Shown here one piece after another: positions 44,361-53,332 of a stretch of 64,000 nucleotides of DNA (the first letter of the stretch is position 1; each line of letters starts with the position of its first letter). The stretch spans positions 62,001-126,000 of the forward strand of contig CALSPX010000005.1 of assembly GCA_943788345.1 (NCBI GenBank), given 5' to 3'. The notes beneath the pieces are model-generated. The model saw only the letters and a list, made by a program, of their open reading frames with translations. It ran no database searches and had not been told where the DNA came from. A program made the translations under genes and the position numbers. Source of the DNA: Ascidiaceihabitans sp023955215. GTDB lineage: Bacteria > Pseudomonadota > Alphaproteobacteria > Rhodobacterales > Rhodobacteraceae.

Positions 44361-45316
44361 TAAAATGGCTTCAAAGGCAAAGCGCCGCTGTGCGCGTGTG
44401 CTTTGCCTTTGGCTATTGTGCGATCTACTACGGACTTCATTTCTTATCTGGCGTCTTTTCTTTGGACACCGTCACAACCGTTCTTGTGACGGTGTTCCCA
44501 ATTTTATACGGCGCAGCGACGCAATTGTTATTTGACCCGCTGCTTTCAAAACCATCACGCCAGACATTCCAATTGATGGTGCTGCCGGTGGTTTTACTCT
44601 GTGTCGTTTTACTGTTCTGGCAGTTCGAAACACTCATTTGTATTGCCATTCTACTGCCCATTTTCATGGCTTTGGGATGGTTTGGGCAATGGATTATGCG
44701 TGTGGTTTTACGCAAGGCATTGGTCAATGCAACAAGCGATACCTTGAACGTGTCGTTGCTGTTGCTGCCAACTTTGGCGGTACCGCTGTTTGGTCAGTTT
44801 GAATTCCCACAGGCGCAAATGCGGGTCACGACACAGATTGCGATTGAAGCACCTAAAGATGTGGTTTGGGCGAACACCATCGAGATCGACGAAATTCAAG
44901 CTGTGGAACGCGTGTGGACATTCTCCCACAATATCCTTGGAACGCCGCGTCCCATTGATGCGGTTTTGGTGGGCGACGTGCGCAAGCTGCGCTGGACGGG
45001 TGGGATCGTGTTCGAGGAACACCTGACAGCACTCGAATCGAATACATCAATGACGTGGGACTTTGTCTTTAACGCGCCAGAGACCTTGATCGCGTTTGAT
45101 CCCCACATTGCCCCCCAAGGTGGTATTGTGAACATGCAATCGGGGTCATACCACCTTACATCACTGCCAAACGGCGTTACCTTATTGACCTTGGAAACAA
45201 ACTATTCAATCAGGACGCCAGTGAACACATATCTTGCCATTTGGGGGGAAGTGTTTTTGCAAGATTTCCATCACGCCGTTCTCAGCGTGATCAAAACCCG
45301 CAGTGAAAAGGGATAG
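44357..45316 (+). CDS. Membrane protein with C-terminal SRPBCC-like domain
   Basis: A 319-residue protein with an unusual layout. Residues about 8-155 hold five or six hydrophobic helices (FGYCAIYYGLHFLSGVF, LMVLPVVLLCVVLLFW, TLICIAILLPIFMALGWF); the last 150 residues look like a soluble SRPBCC/polyketide-cyclase fold (QIAIEAPKDVVWANTIEI, WTGGIVFEEHLTALESNTSMTWDFVF, GSYHLTSLPNGVTLLTLETNYSI). Such folds bind hydrophobic ligands. It overlaps the preceding dehydrogenase by four bases (ATGA) and precedes the homocysteine methyltransferase by 5 bp, so it belongs to this operon although its role is unknown. Confidence 0.75.
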   Translation: MIKWLQRQSAAVRVCFAFGYCAIYYGLHFLSGVFSLDTVTTVLVTVFPILYGAATQLLFDPLLSKPSRQTFQLMVLPVVLLCVVLLFWQFETLICIAILLPIFMALGWFGQWIMRVVLRKALVNATSDTLNVSLLLLPTLAVPLFGQFEFPQAQMRVTTQIAIEAPKDVVWANTIEIDEIQAVERVWTFSHNILGTPRPIDAVLVGDVRKLRWTGGIVFEEHLTALESNTSMTWDFVFNAPETLIAFDPHIAPQGGIVNMQSGSYHLTSLPNGVTLLTLETNYSIRTPVNTYLAIWGEVFLQDFHHAVLSVIKTRSEKG

Positions 45317-45321
45317 CGCAG

Positions 45322-46191
45322 ATGATGATTTTAGATGGTGGCATGGGCCAAGAACTTGTGGCACGCGCAGGTAAAGCGACGTCGCTTTGGTCGGTTCAGG
45401 CCTTGCTTGATGCGCCCGAAGTTGTGCGCCAAGTGCACGACGAATATTTCGCAGCCGGTGCTGATATCGCCACCACTAACAGCTATTCTGTTCTGCCTGA
45501 CCGCCTAGAGCCACATGGCATGTTTGATCGCCTAGAAGAACTAGCGCGTCTTGCCTGCCAACTGGCGGCTGATGCGCGTGATGCGCATGGGTCAGGTATG
45601 GTGGCTGGCGGCTTGGGGCCACAAGGGTTCTCTTATCAACCAGACAAATCCCCACCCGCAGAACAAGCGGCTGAAGCCTACGCTAAGCTGGCACAAATTC
45701 ATGCGCAATACGTCGACGTGCATTTGCTTGAAACCATGTCTTCTGTGGATCAAGCACGCGGCGGTCTGATGGGTGCTGGTGTGACGGGCAAACCTGTTTG
45801 GGTTGCCTTGTCTGTGCGCGATGACGACGGCACACGTTTGCGGTCTGGCGAATTGCTTTCTGATGTTATGCCATTGTTGGAAGAATTCGACCCTGCGGCT
45901 GTTTTCATCAACTGCTCCAAGCCCGAAGCGGTCGACACAGCCGTGCCAATCCTTGCCAAAAGTGGTCGCGTTGTCGGCGCTTATGCGAATGGTTTCACGG
46001 GTATCGCTGCGGACTTTAACAAGGTGGGCGCAACCGTTGATATGCTCAGCGCGCGCCGCGATCTTGATCCAAACGCTTACGCTGATTTCGCTGACGGTTG
46101 GGCTGCAAACGGCGCGACCATTATCGGTGGTTGCTGCGAAGTTGGACCTGCGCATATCGCAGAATTGGCCCGACGTTTGAAAACGACCTAA
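45322..46191 (+). CDS. Homocysteine S-methyltransferase family protein
   Basis: A 289-residue Pfam S-methyl_trans barrel: ILDGGMGQELVARAG, AGADIATTNSYS, ETMSSVDQARGG, and the zinc-binding cysteines in FINCSKPEAV and IIGGCCEVGPAHI. This group includes BHMT and MmuM, which transfer a methyl group from betaine or S-methylmethionine to homocysteine to make methionine. In this setting a betaine- or dimethylsulfonium-type donor would link to the downstream demethylation steps. It is spaced 3 bp from the regulator gene behind it. Confidence 0.9.
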   Translation: MMILDGGMGQELVARAGKATSLWSVQALLDAPEVVRQVHDEYFAAGADIATTNSYSVLPDRLEPHGMFDRLEELARLACQLAADARDAHGSGMVAGGLGPQGFSYQPDKSPPAEQAAEAYAKLAQIHAQYVDVHLLETMSSVDQARGGLMGAGVTGKPVWVALSVRDDDGTRLRSGELLSDVMPLLEEFDPAAVFINCSKPEAVDTAVPILAKSGRVVGAYANGFTGIAADFNKVGATVDMLSARRDLDPNAYADFADGWAANGATIIGGCCEVGPAHIAELARRLKTT

Positions 46192-46194
46192 GTC

Positions 46195-47193
46195 ATGATT
46201 GATATCGATCCTTCACATTTTGGTACCCGTGCATCGGGAGAGCCGTGGAGGGTCGACATTATTCTGGCAGAGGGGTTTGTTCTGGTGGAATTGTCAGGCG
46301 TGGTCGAAGTGCTGCGCATGGCGAACCGGATCAACCCAACCACATTATTTGATTGGACCTATCGCTCTGTCAAAGGCGGATATGTGTCTTGTCGTGCGGG
46401 TTTGGGGACGCTGAGCGAACCCCTGACAGATCGCCCCACGGCCGACTATGTTTTCGTCATTGGCAACACAGACTCTGATCACCCGGAACTGTCTTTGGGC
46501 ACAACAATCTCGGCTTACAGCTATCGCAAGGCCAAGGTGATTTTGCTGTCTGAGGCTGCCAGCCGATACATCTCTGAACACCCCAACGGATCTGGGGACC
46601 ACACGACCCATTGGGAAAACCGCGCAGTCTTGCAGGAACGCGGTGATCCAGGCGGGGAGGGCACCTATGCCTTGGCAGTGGATGATGGGCGCGTTGTGAC
46701 CTGTGCGGGAATGGGCGCGACCGTCGATTTGACGCTGGGATTGGTGGGCAATCACATGTCTGCGGCGGGTGTTATGACTGTGGCAGATATTTTGTTGCAT
46801 GAGAAAATTCGCGACTTCAAAACCCTTCAGCCCTTTGGTGGTAAACGCCTAAGTATGACAGGCGATAAAGAGTTGGATCAGTGTATCGAATTGATGCAAT
46901 CGCATATGGAAGACCCCATGCCGATTGCCGAATTGGTCACGCGCGTGGGCATTTCATCGCGCTCATTAGAACGTCGTTTCCATAGTAAACTGAACACCAC
47001 GCCCAACACATACTACCGTGAACTGCGCCTAAACTGGGCAAATAACCTACTGCTAAACACGACGCTATCAGTGCGTGAGGTTGGCATGGCCTGTGGGTTC
47101 CCTAACGGATTTTCCAGCCTCTACCGCAGCTTTTTTGGGATCACACCCACCGCAATCCGCAAGAACAAAAAAGTATCGGGCCAGCGGATCTGA
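46195..47193 (+). CDS. GlxA/GbdR-type AraC-family regulator (GATase1-like plus HTH)
   Basis: A 332-residue regulator. The N-terminal half is a DJ-1/GATase1-like sensor (EGFVLVELSGVVEVLRMANRI, YVFVIGNTDSDHPEL, CAGMGATVDLTLGLVGN); the C-terminal half is a double AraC helix-turn-helix (IAELVTRVGISSRSLERRFHSK, VREVGMACGFPNGFSSLYRSFFG). The same architecture is seen in GbdR, which controls glycine betaine and dimethylglycine catabolism in Pseudomonas, so the location beside two dimethylglycine-dehydrogenase-like genes is telling. A direct repeat at 47234-47252 may be its binding site. Confidence 0.92.
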   Translation: MIDIDPSHFGTRASGEPWRVDIILAEGFVLVELSGVVEVLRMANRINPTTLFDWTYRSVKGGYVSCRAGLGTLSEPLTDRPTADYVFVIGNTDSDHPELSLGTTISAYSYRKAKVILLSEAASRYISEHPNGSGDHTTHWENRAVLQERGDPGGEGTYALAVDDGRVVTCAGMGATVDLTLGLVGNHMSAAGVMTVADILLHEKIRDFKTLQPFGGKRLSMTGDKELDQCIELMQSHMEDPMPIAELVTRVGISSRSLERRFHSKLNTTPNTYYRELRLNWANNLLLNTTLSVREVGMACGFPNGFSSLYRSFFGITPTAIRKNKKVSGQRI

Positions 47194-47233
47194 TGGATCG
47201 AAAGCGTCAGTAATGACGTTTTTGAAGGTCTAG

Positions 47234-47252
47234 TTTGCGCCATTTTGTGCCA
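47234..47252 (+). promoter_or_regulatory. Candidate AraC-type operator (direct repeat)
   Basis: TTTGCGCCA (47234-47242) and TTTGTGCCA (47244-47252) are near-identical direct repeats one helical turn apart, 37 bp before the start of the second dehydrogenase. Direct half-sites in one helical phase are typical for AraC-family dimers. Assignment to the adjacent GlxA/GbdR-like regulator is inferred. Confidence 0.5.
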
Positions 47253-47288
47253 AAGTGAAATCAACTTCGATTCATAAGGCTTGAACCC

Positions 47289-49736
47289 ATGTCTGCACTT
47301 CCAAATAAAGCACGCGTTGTCATTATCGGGGGCGGCGTTATCGGCTGTTCCGTTGCCTATCACCTGACCAAATTGGGTTGGGAAGATGTGGTTCTTTTGG
47401 AACGCAAACAACTGACATCTGGCACGACGTGGCACGCCGCGGGTCTGATCGCGCAATTACGTGCAACGGCGAACATGACCAAACTGGCGAAATATTCCCA
47501 AGAATTGTACGGCGGGCTGGAAGAAGAAACAGGCGTGGCCACTGGTTTCAAACGGGTGGGATCCATTACCGTTGCCTTGACCGAAGAACGTCGCGAAGAA
47601 ATCTATCGCCAAGCGGCTATGGCCCGCGCCTTTGGTGTTGAGGTTGAAGAAATCTCAAACGAGCGCGTCCAAGAAATGTATCCGCATCTTAACCTTGAGG
47701 GTGTTGTGGGGGCTGTCTATTTGCCGCTCGACGGTCAGGGCGATCCAGCCAACATCGCATTGGCATTGGCCAAAGGTGCGCGTCAGCGCGGTGGGCTGAT
47801 CAAGGAACGTGTTAAAGTGACTGGCATGGCCAAAGATGGCAGCCGCGTCACGGGCGTTGATTGGACGGATGAAGACGGCAATTCAGGCCACATCGAAGCG
47901 GACATGGTTGTGAACTGTGGCGGCATGTGGGGGCACGAAGTTGGACGCATGGCTGGCGTGAACGTCCCGTTGCAAGCCTGTGAACACTTCTACATCGTGA
48001 CCGAAGCGATTGAGGGTTTGACGCAATTGCCAGTGCTGCGCGTCCCTGATGAGCACGCCTATTACAAAGAAGACGCGGGCAAATTCCTGTTGGGAGCGTT
48101 TGAACCAGAATCCAAGCCATGGGCTGTGGACGGTATTCCCGACGACTTTGAATTTGACCAGTTGCAAGAAGATTTCGATCACTTTGAACCAATTCTAGAG
48201 AAGGCGATCGAACGGATGCCACTGTTGGCAGAGGCGGGTATTCACACGTTCTTTAACGGTCCTGAATCCTTTACGCCCGATGATGCCTATCACCTTGGCC
48301 TTGCGCCAGAGATGGACAATTTCTGGGTCGCGGCGGGCTTTAACTCGATCGGTATTCAATCCGCTGGCGGCGCAGGTATGGCGCTGGCGGCATGGATGGA
48401 TACAGGTGAAAAACCATTCGATCTGGGCGATGTAGACATCAGTCGTATGCAGCCGTTCCAAGGCAACAAACGCTATCTTGAGGCACGCTCAAAAGAGACG
48501 CTTGGTCTGCTTTATGCCGATCACTTCCCCTTCCGCCAAAAGGCAACAGCGCGCGGTGTGCGCCGCACGCCGTTCCACCAGCATCTGTTGGATCAGGGTG
48601 CCGTCATGGGCGAAATCGCAGGTTGGGAACGCGCCAACTGGTTCGCCAATGAAGGTCAGAAACCAGAATACGAATACTCATGGAAACGCCAAAACTTCTT
48701 TGACAACGTGGCTGCCGAACACAACGCAGTGCGCAATAACGTAGGCATGTATGACATGACATCCTTCGGGAAATTGCGTGTCGAGGGCCGTGATGCAATG
48801 GCCTTTATGAACTACATAGGTGGCGGTGATTATGATGTACCAGTTGGCAAAATTGTCTACACACAGTTCCTGAATTCCAAGGCTGGAATTGAGGCGGATG
48901 TGACCGTCACGCGGATCGAAGAGAATTGCTATCTTGTCGTGACACCTGCCGCGACGCGCCTTGCAGACCAGACATGGATGCGCCGAAATCAGGGTGACTT
49001 TAACGTGGTGATCACGGACGTCACCGCGGGCGAAGGCGTGTTGGCTGTCATGGGCCCAAATGCGCGCAAACTGCTGCAAGCGGTGTCGCCCAATGACTTT
49101 CGCAATGCGGTGAACCCATTTGGGACAGCGCAAGAAATCGAGCTGGGCATGGGCCTCGCTCGTGTGCACCGTGTGACTTATGTGGGTGAGTTGGGTTGGG
49201 AAATCTATATGCCGTCCGACATGGCGGGGCATATGTTTGAAACGCTGCATGAGGCGGGCCAAGACATGGGGCTAAAACTGTGCGGGATGCATATGATGGA
49301 TACATGCCGGATGGAAAAAGGCTTCCGTCACTTTGGGCATGACATCACATCAGAGGATCACGTTCTGGAAGCGGGCCTTGGCTTTGCTGTTAAAACCGAC
49401 AAGCCTAACTTTATCGGTCGTGACGCTGTGTTGGCAAAACGCGAAACAGGGCTTGAGCAACGCTTGGTCCAGTTCAAACTGACCGACGCAGAGCCATTGC
49501 TGTACCACAACGAACCGATCCTGCGGGATGGTGAAAACGTTGGCTATTTGTCTTCGGGCGGATACGGACACCACGTGGGTGCTGCCATCGGTATGGGCTA
49601 TGTGCCATGCAAAGGTGAAAGCGTGGCAGAGCTGCTGGCTTCATCATTTGAAATCGATGTGATGGGCACGCGGGTTAAAGCCGAGGCACAGTTGAAACCG
49701 TTCTATGATCCCAAATCAGAGCGCGTGAAGGTCTAA
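47289..49736 (+). CDS. Dimethylglycine/sarcosine dehydrogenase-like flavoprotein (FAD + GcvT), paralogue 2
   Basis: An 815-residue paralogue of the protein at 41907. The FAD motif is VVIIGGGVIGCSVAYHL and the covalent-FAD His is His49 in GTTWHAAGLIAQLR, closer to the mitochondrial dimethylglycine dehydrogenase consensus than copy 1. The GcvT half has VGMYDMTSFGKLRVEG, YTQFLNSKAGIEADVTV and GELGWEIYMP. It should oxidise an N-methylated glycine, transferring the one-carbon unit to folate. It has its own promoter region with an AraC-type repeat, whereas copy 1 follows the cupin-regulated genes, so the two may be induced separately. Confidence 0.92.
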   Translation: MSALPNKARVVIIGGGVIGCSVAYHLTKLGWEDVVLLERKQLTSGTTWHAAGLIAQLRATANMTKLAKYSQELYGGLEEETGVATGFKRVGSITVALTEERREEIYRQAAMARAFGVEVEEISNERVQEMYPHLNLEGVVGAVYLPLDGQGDPANIALALAKGARQRGGLIKERVKVTGMAKDGSRVTGVDWTDEDGNSGHIEADMVVNCGGMWGHEVGRMAGVNVPLQACEHFYIVTEAIEGLTQLPVLRVPDEHAYYKEDAGKFLLGAFEPESKPWAVDGIPDDFEFDQLQEDFDHFEPILEKAIERMPLLAEAGIHTFFNGPESFTPDDAYHLGLAPEMDNFWVAAGFNSIGIQSAGGAGMALAAWMDTGEKPFDLGDVDISRMQPFQGNKRYLEARSKETLGLLYADHFPFRQKATARGVRRTPFHQHLLDQGAVMGEIAGWERANWFANEGQKPEYEYSWKRQNFFDNVAAEHNAVRNNVGMYDMTSFGKLRVEGRDAMAFMNYIGGGDYDVPVGKIVYTQFLNSKAGIEADVTVTRIEENCYLVVTPAATRLADQTWMRRNQGDFNVVITDVTAGEGVLAVMGPNARKLLQAVSPNDFRNAVNPFGTAQEIELGMGLARVHRVTYVGELGWEIYMPSDMAGHMFETLHEAGQDMGLKLCGMHMMDTCRMEKGFRHFGHDITSEDHVLEAGLGFAVKTDKPNFIGRDAVLAKRETGLEQRLVQFKLTDAEPLLYHNEPILRDGENVGYLSSGGYGHHVGAAIGMGYVPCKGESVAELLASSFEIDVMGTRVKAEAQLKPFYDPKSERVKV

Positions 49737-49794
49737 GGTTTGAGGCGTAAACAGCTAAAACGGCTGTTTGCGCATCGAATCATACTGATGAGAA

Positions 49795-50265
49795 TCACAA
49801 AGGCAGTGAGTGATGAAACATCCATTTAGCGGACGTAATACGGACATCTCGCCCGTCTTCGCGTGTTGCTGATATCCAGACTTCGTCGCCTTTTTCAAAT
49901 TTTGATACGCGACGATAGATGGATTTTTCACAGTATTCTTGATCAATCGGGGTGCTTCCGATTGTAATCACACCCTTTGATACTTGGCGCAGGTTTAGGT
50001 GGATTTGAGCGCTTTGCGTGTCGCCATCAGTCTCACAAGTTCCTGAAAAGATGCAGATATAAACGCCAGTTTCTGGAATCGTGATGGTTTCGCCATTCCA
50101 CACAGAGGGACCTGGTTGGGCTTTGTGGGACTTTGCGCCTGGTTTGTAACTGTCAGGGCCAAATTGGATTGGCTTTCCACATTCAGCGTTCAATGTGTCC
50201 GTAATAGACGCATCTAAAACGATGCTGGGTAAACTGCTAATTGATGCAGGGCTTGAGAGTGCCAT
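49795..50265 (-). CDS. Hypothetical protein with C1q/TNF-like beta-sandwich features
   Basis: A 156-residue protein without signal peptide. Residues 45-156 read like a jelly-roll domain of the C1q/tail-fibre type: NGETITIPETGVYICIFSGT, AQIHLNLRQVSKGVITIGS, and KFEKGDEVWISATREDGRDVRITSAKWMF. Such domains occur in phage tail fibres and adhesins. The ribosome-binding site is weak and the gene stands alone between the dehydrogenase and rarD, with an unusually empty 200-bp gap behind it. Function unknown; a small phage-derived or secreted binding protein is a guess. Confidence 0.6.
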   Translation of the reverse strand: MALSSPASISSLPSIVLDASITDTLNAECGKPIQFGPDSYKPGAKSHKAQPGPSVWNGETITIPETGVYICIFSGTCETDGDTQSAQIHLNLRQVSKGVITIGSTPIDQEYCEKSIYRRVSKFEKGDEVWISATREDGRDVRITSAKWMFHHSLPL

Positions 50266-50471
50266 TTCAAGAATCCAAAGTGTTTGTTCAAAAAGTATTA
50301 ATAAGTAGTCAATTTTATATGGGTTTCACTCAAGTGGGGGAATCCATACCTTTTGTTTCGGCGGGTTTCCGCGACCCCATCATGGCCGACAGAATTGCTC
50401 CGTAATTTATAGTTATGGACAGCAGGAGTAGGACTGTTACCCATAGCCAACCCAGCGAACGGAGCATCCTC

Positions 50472-51377
50472 ATGCCAAAGCCATCTACACCTGCAAGTGG
50501 TGACACTCTATCTGGCTTCAGCTTTGCCTTTGCGGCTTATTTCTTGTGGGGTTTCCTACCGATCTATCTCAAGCTGTTGTCGCATCTGCCATCCGCCGAA
50601 GTGGTTGCGCACCGCGTGATCTGGTCGGTGCCCATCGCAGGCATCCTTCTAATTCTTTTGGGACGGACCAAGGATGTGCGCAGCGCCATCATGGATCCAA
50701 AAATGTTGGGAATGGCCTGCGTTACCGCTGCGCTGATCTCTATCAACTGGGGGATATATGTCTGGGCGATTGCCGCCGACCGTACCCTTGATGCGGCCCT
50801 TGGATATTACATAAACCCGCTGTTTAGTGTCGCACTTGGTGCGATTGTCCTGCGTGAAGCGTTAACCCGCGCACAGCTTGTCGCCATCGCTTTGGCCGCA
50901 GGTGCTGTTGTCGTTTTGGCGGTTTCAAATGGATCGGTGCCATGGGTGTCTTTGGGGCTGACCGTCTCATGGGGGCTGTATGCCCTTGCCAAAAAGCAGC
51001 TGCCGATTGGCCCAAACCAAGGGTTCTTGCTAGAGGTGTTGATCCTGCTGGTACCCGCACTGATCTATGTGACGTGGTTGGGCGTGCAGGGGCAGAACCA
51101 TTTTGAACTTAGCCCAACGCGCGACACGTTGATGTTGATGGGCTGCGGTATCGTTACGGCTGTGCCGCTACTGCTGTATGCCAACGGGGCAAAAGGGCTG
51201 CAGCTGACCACTATCGCCATTATGCAATACATCGCACCGACGTTGATCTTCCTTGTTGCTGTCTTTGCCTTCGGTGAGGAATTCGGGCGCGCCCGTATGA
51301 TCGCCTTTCCGATGATCTGGGCCGCATTGGTGATCTATTCGGTCTCTATGTTTCGCAAGATGCGTCGAGAGGGTTGA
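50472..51377 (+). CDS. rarD: RarD family EamA transporter
   Basis: A 301-residue protein with ten hydrophobic helices in two EamA repeats. The opening SGFSFAFAAYFLWGFLPIYLKLL and AALISINWGIYVWAIAADRTLDAALGYYINPLF are the RarD signature. Members are thought to export small metabolites; RarD was named for chloramphenicol sensitivity but the substrate is not established. ATG 50472 follows GGAG at good spacing, so the 19 upstream codons in the open frame are dropped. Confidence 0.9.
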   Translation: MPKPSTPASGDTLSGFSFAFAAYFLWGFLPIYLKLLSHLPSAEVVAHRVIWSVPIAGILLILLGRTKDVRSAIMDPKMLGMACVTAALISINWGIYVWAIAADRTLDAALGYYINPLFSVALGAIVLREALTRAQLVAIALAAGAVVVLAVSNGSVPWVSLGLTVSWGLYALAKKQLPIGPNQGFLLEVLILLVPALIYVTWLGVQGQNHFELSPTRDTLMLMGCGIVTAVPLLLYANGAKGLQLTTIAIMQYIAPTLIFLVAVFAFGEEFGRARMIAFPMIWAALVIYSVSMFRKMRREG

Positions 51378-51407
51378 AAACCAAACGCACATCTGTGAAC
51401 TGAGGGC

Positions 51408-52055
51408 ATGCAAACACCCTATACCCCCCCGCACGATCCGCTTGTCATTTTGCACGACGATGCAGATGTCATTGCCGTTGATAAGCCCGCTGGCCTGCTC
51501 TCCGTCCCCGGACGGGGCGAGCATTTGGCGGATTGCCTGATCACGCGGGTGCAACAGGTGTTTCCACATGCTTTGTTGGTGCACCGTTTGGATCGCGACA
51601 CGTCGGGGGTGATGATCTTTGGTCTGAACCCACATGCACAGCGCACGTTGTCGATGCAGTTCCAAGAGCGCCAAACAAAGAAGATGTATGTCGCCCGCGT
51701 TTGGGGTGTCCCCGAGGAAAAGGCAGGCACCGTCGATTTGCCATTGATCGTCGATTGGCCAAACCGGCCCTTGCAAATGGTCTGCCACGAAACCGGCAAA
51801 CCCTCTGTCACCGATTGGCGGTTGCTTAAGGATCAGGGCGAAACATCGCGGATCAGATTGATCCCGAAAACGGGCCGAACACATCAATTGCGTTTGCACA
51901 TGTTGGCACTGGGGCACCCGATTTTAGGCGACCCGTTTTATGGACATGAACAAAGCCAAGCGTTCCCACGCATGATGCTGCACGCCGAAGAGTTGCGCGT
52001 AAAGCATCCTGAAAATGGGCAGTCGTTGCGGGTACGGGCTAAGGCACCGTTTTAG
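51408..52055 (+). CDS. RluA family pseudouridine synthase
   Basis: A 215-residue RluA-type enzyme without an S4 domain. The catalytic Asp62 lies in VHRLDRDTSGVMIFG, preceded by VIAVDKPAGLLSVPG and followed by KMYVARVWG and PKTGRTHQLRLHMLALGHPILGDPFYG. It isomerises uridine in rRNA or tRNA. The short, S4-less form resembles RluA itself, which modifies 23S rRNA and tRNA. It is convergent with the PhyH gene. Confidence 0.93.
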   Translation: MQTPYTPPHDPLVILHDDADVIAVDKPAGLLSVPGRGEHLADCLITRVQQVFPHALLVHRLDRDTSGVMIFGLNPHAQRTLSMQFQERQTKKMYVARVWGVPEEKAGTVDLPLIVDWPNRPLQMVCHETGKPSVTDWRLLKDQGETSRIRLIPKTGRTHQLRLHMLALGHPILGDPFYGHEQSQAFPRMMLHAEELRVKHPENGQSLRVRAKAPF

Positions 52056-52070
52056 GACTGTTGGTGAAAG

Positions 52071-53252
52071 CTATGCCAATTGCTTACTGCGCATCTCATC
52101 TAAAATCGCTGTAAACGCCTTTAGATCCAAACCCTCAGCAAGGGCACGGGTGAACAATGCTTGCTGGGTCTCGGGGGCAAGCCCGCCTTTGGGGGGATCG
52201 CGGTCCAAATTGGTCGGGAAAGAATAACCCTCTGCAGATGCAGCAATCGCAGCCCCTAAATCGGCAACACCCATCGTGTTGTTCTGATGTGCGCTCACCG
52301 CGTGGGGATACAGCAACTTGCACATCTTCTCGCGGTCGACCGTTTCCATTGCACGCCCGAACGCAGAGGACACCTGCAACAGGTTTGCCATACGGTGAAT
52401 ATCACTGCTCGAATTTGCGCCGGCAGCATGGAAAACGGCAGGGTTGAAAAACAAGGCGTCCCCTTTCGCCAGCGGCAGTTGAATGCACCGTTCTTCAAAC
52501 AACGCGCGAAAATCGTCCCTACGCCATGCTGCATAACCAGCGCGGTAAAGTTGTGAAAACGGCAAAAGCTTTGTTGGGCCACTTTCAACAGGCATGTCAC
52601 AATGTGCGACGGCCCCCTGTATGGTCAGGGCAGATGAAAGATCGTGCACATGGGCGGGATACTGTGAACTTGTTTCCGCAGTTTGAAAGCCAAGATGGTA
52701 ATCACGATGTGCCTGCTGTGCTGCGCCGCCGGGATGAACCAAATTGATCTGTGCAGTCATTTGATAATTCGGGCCAAGCCACGCTTCGCAAGCCGCCGCG
52801 ATAGATGTATTGGCGAAGTAGCGCAAAAACACCTCTGGTGATGCCTCGCAAAGTTTTTGCAAAGAATTCCATATCCGGTCATTCGACCCTGAGGCCGCGA
52901 AATGATCCCCTCCACCGCCGCTTGCCAGCTTTTCCGTTTCTATAATGTGCTCGTAGATCGCGGTTGCTTCGTCAAGAACGCCAGTGTCCGCATATGCACC
53001 ACGCAAAACCAGAATACCTGCGCCTGTCTGAAGAACACGCGCCCATTCGGCCATGATTGCCCGACGTTGCGCCCTATCTTCAAGGGTTGGGCGCAAATTG
53101 GTCATGTCATAAATGGGTACATTCTTTTGAACTTCGGCGGCATGCGGTACGTCTGAGGGGTCCGCAGTTTGATCAATAAGCGCGGTGAATGCGCCCAAAT
53201 CACAATCTATACTATCAAAATATCCGGCATCAATTTTAGTCTGGTCGTTCAT
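52071..53252 (-). CDS. Phytanoyl-CoA dioxygenase (PhyH) family protein
   Basis: A 393-residue non-haem iron, 2-oxoglutarate-dependent oxygenase. The metal triad is visible as AHRDYH (His and Asp) and the distal His in FFNPAVFHAAGANSS; DALFFNPAVFH is the typical C-terminal iron-binding strand. Substrate unknown. The start is ATG 53252, after GGGAGA. It is divergently transcribed from a LacI-type regulator with 80 bp between starts, an arrangement that usually means local regulation of a catabolic enzyme. Confidence 0.87.
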   Translation of the reverse strand: MNDQTKIDAGYFDSIDCDLGAFTALIDQTADPSDVPHAAEVQKNVPIYDMTNLRPTLEDRAQRRAIMAEWARVLQTGAGILVLRGAYADTGVLDEATAIYEHIIETEKLASGGGGDHFAASGSNDRIWNSLQKLCEASPEVFLRYFANTSIAAACEAWLGPNYQMTAQINLVHPGGAAQQAHRDYHLGFQTAETSSQYPAHVHDLSSALTIQGAVAHCDMPVESGPTKLLPFSQLYRAGYAAWRRDDFRALFEERCIQLPLAKGDALFFNPAVFHAAGANSSSDIHRMANLLQVSSAFGRAMETVDREKMCKLLYPHAVSAHQNNTMGVADLGAAIAASAEGYSFPTNLDRDPPKGGLAPETQQALFTRALAEGLDLKAFTAILDEMRSKQLA

Positions 53253-53332
53253 TGAATGTCTCCCTGTGTTGTCTTCACTGTTCAATAGAAAGACCTTGAT
53301 TGGTTTCGAAAAAGACATCAGAAACGCATCAA

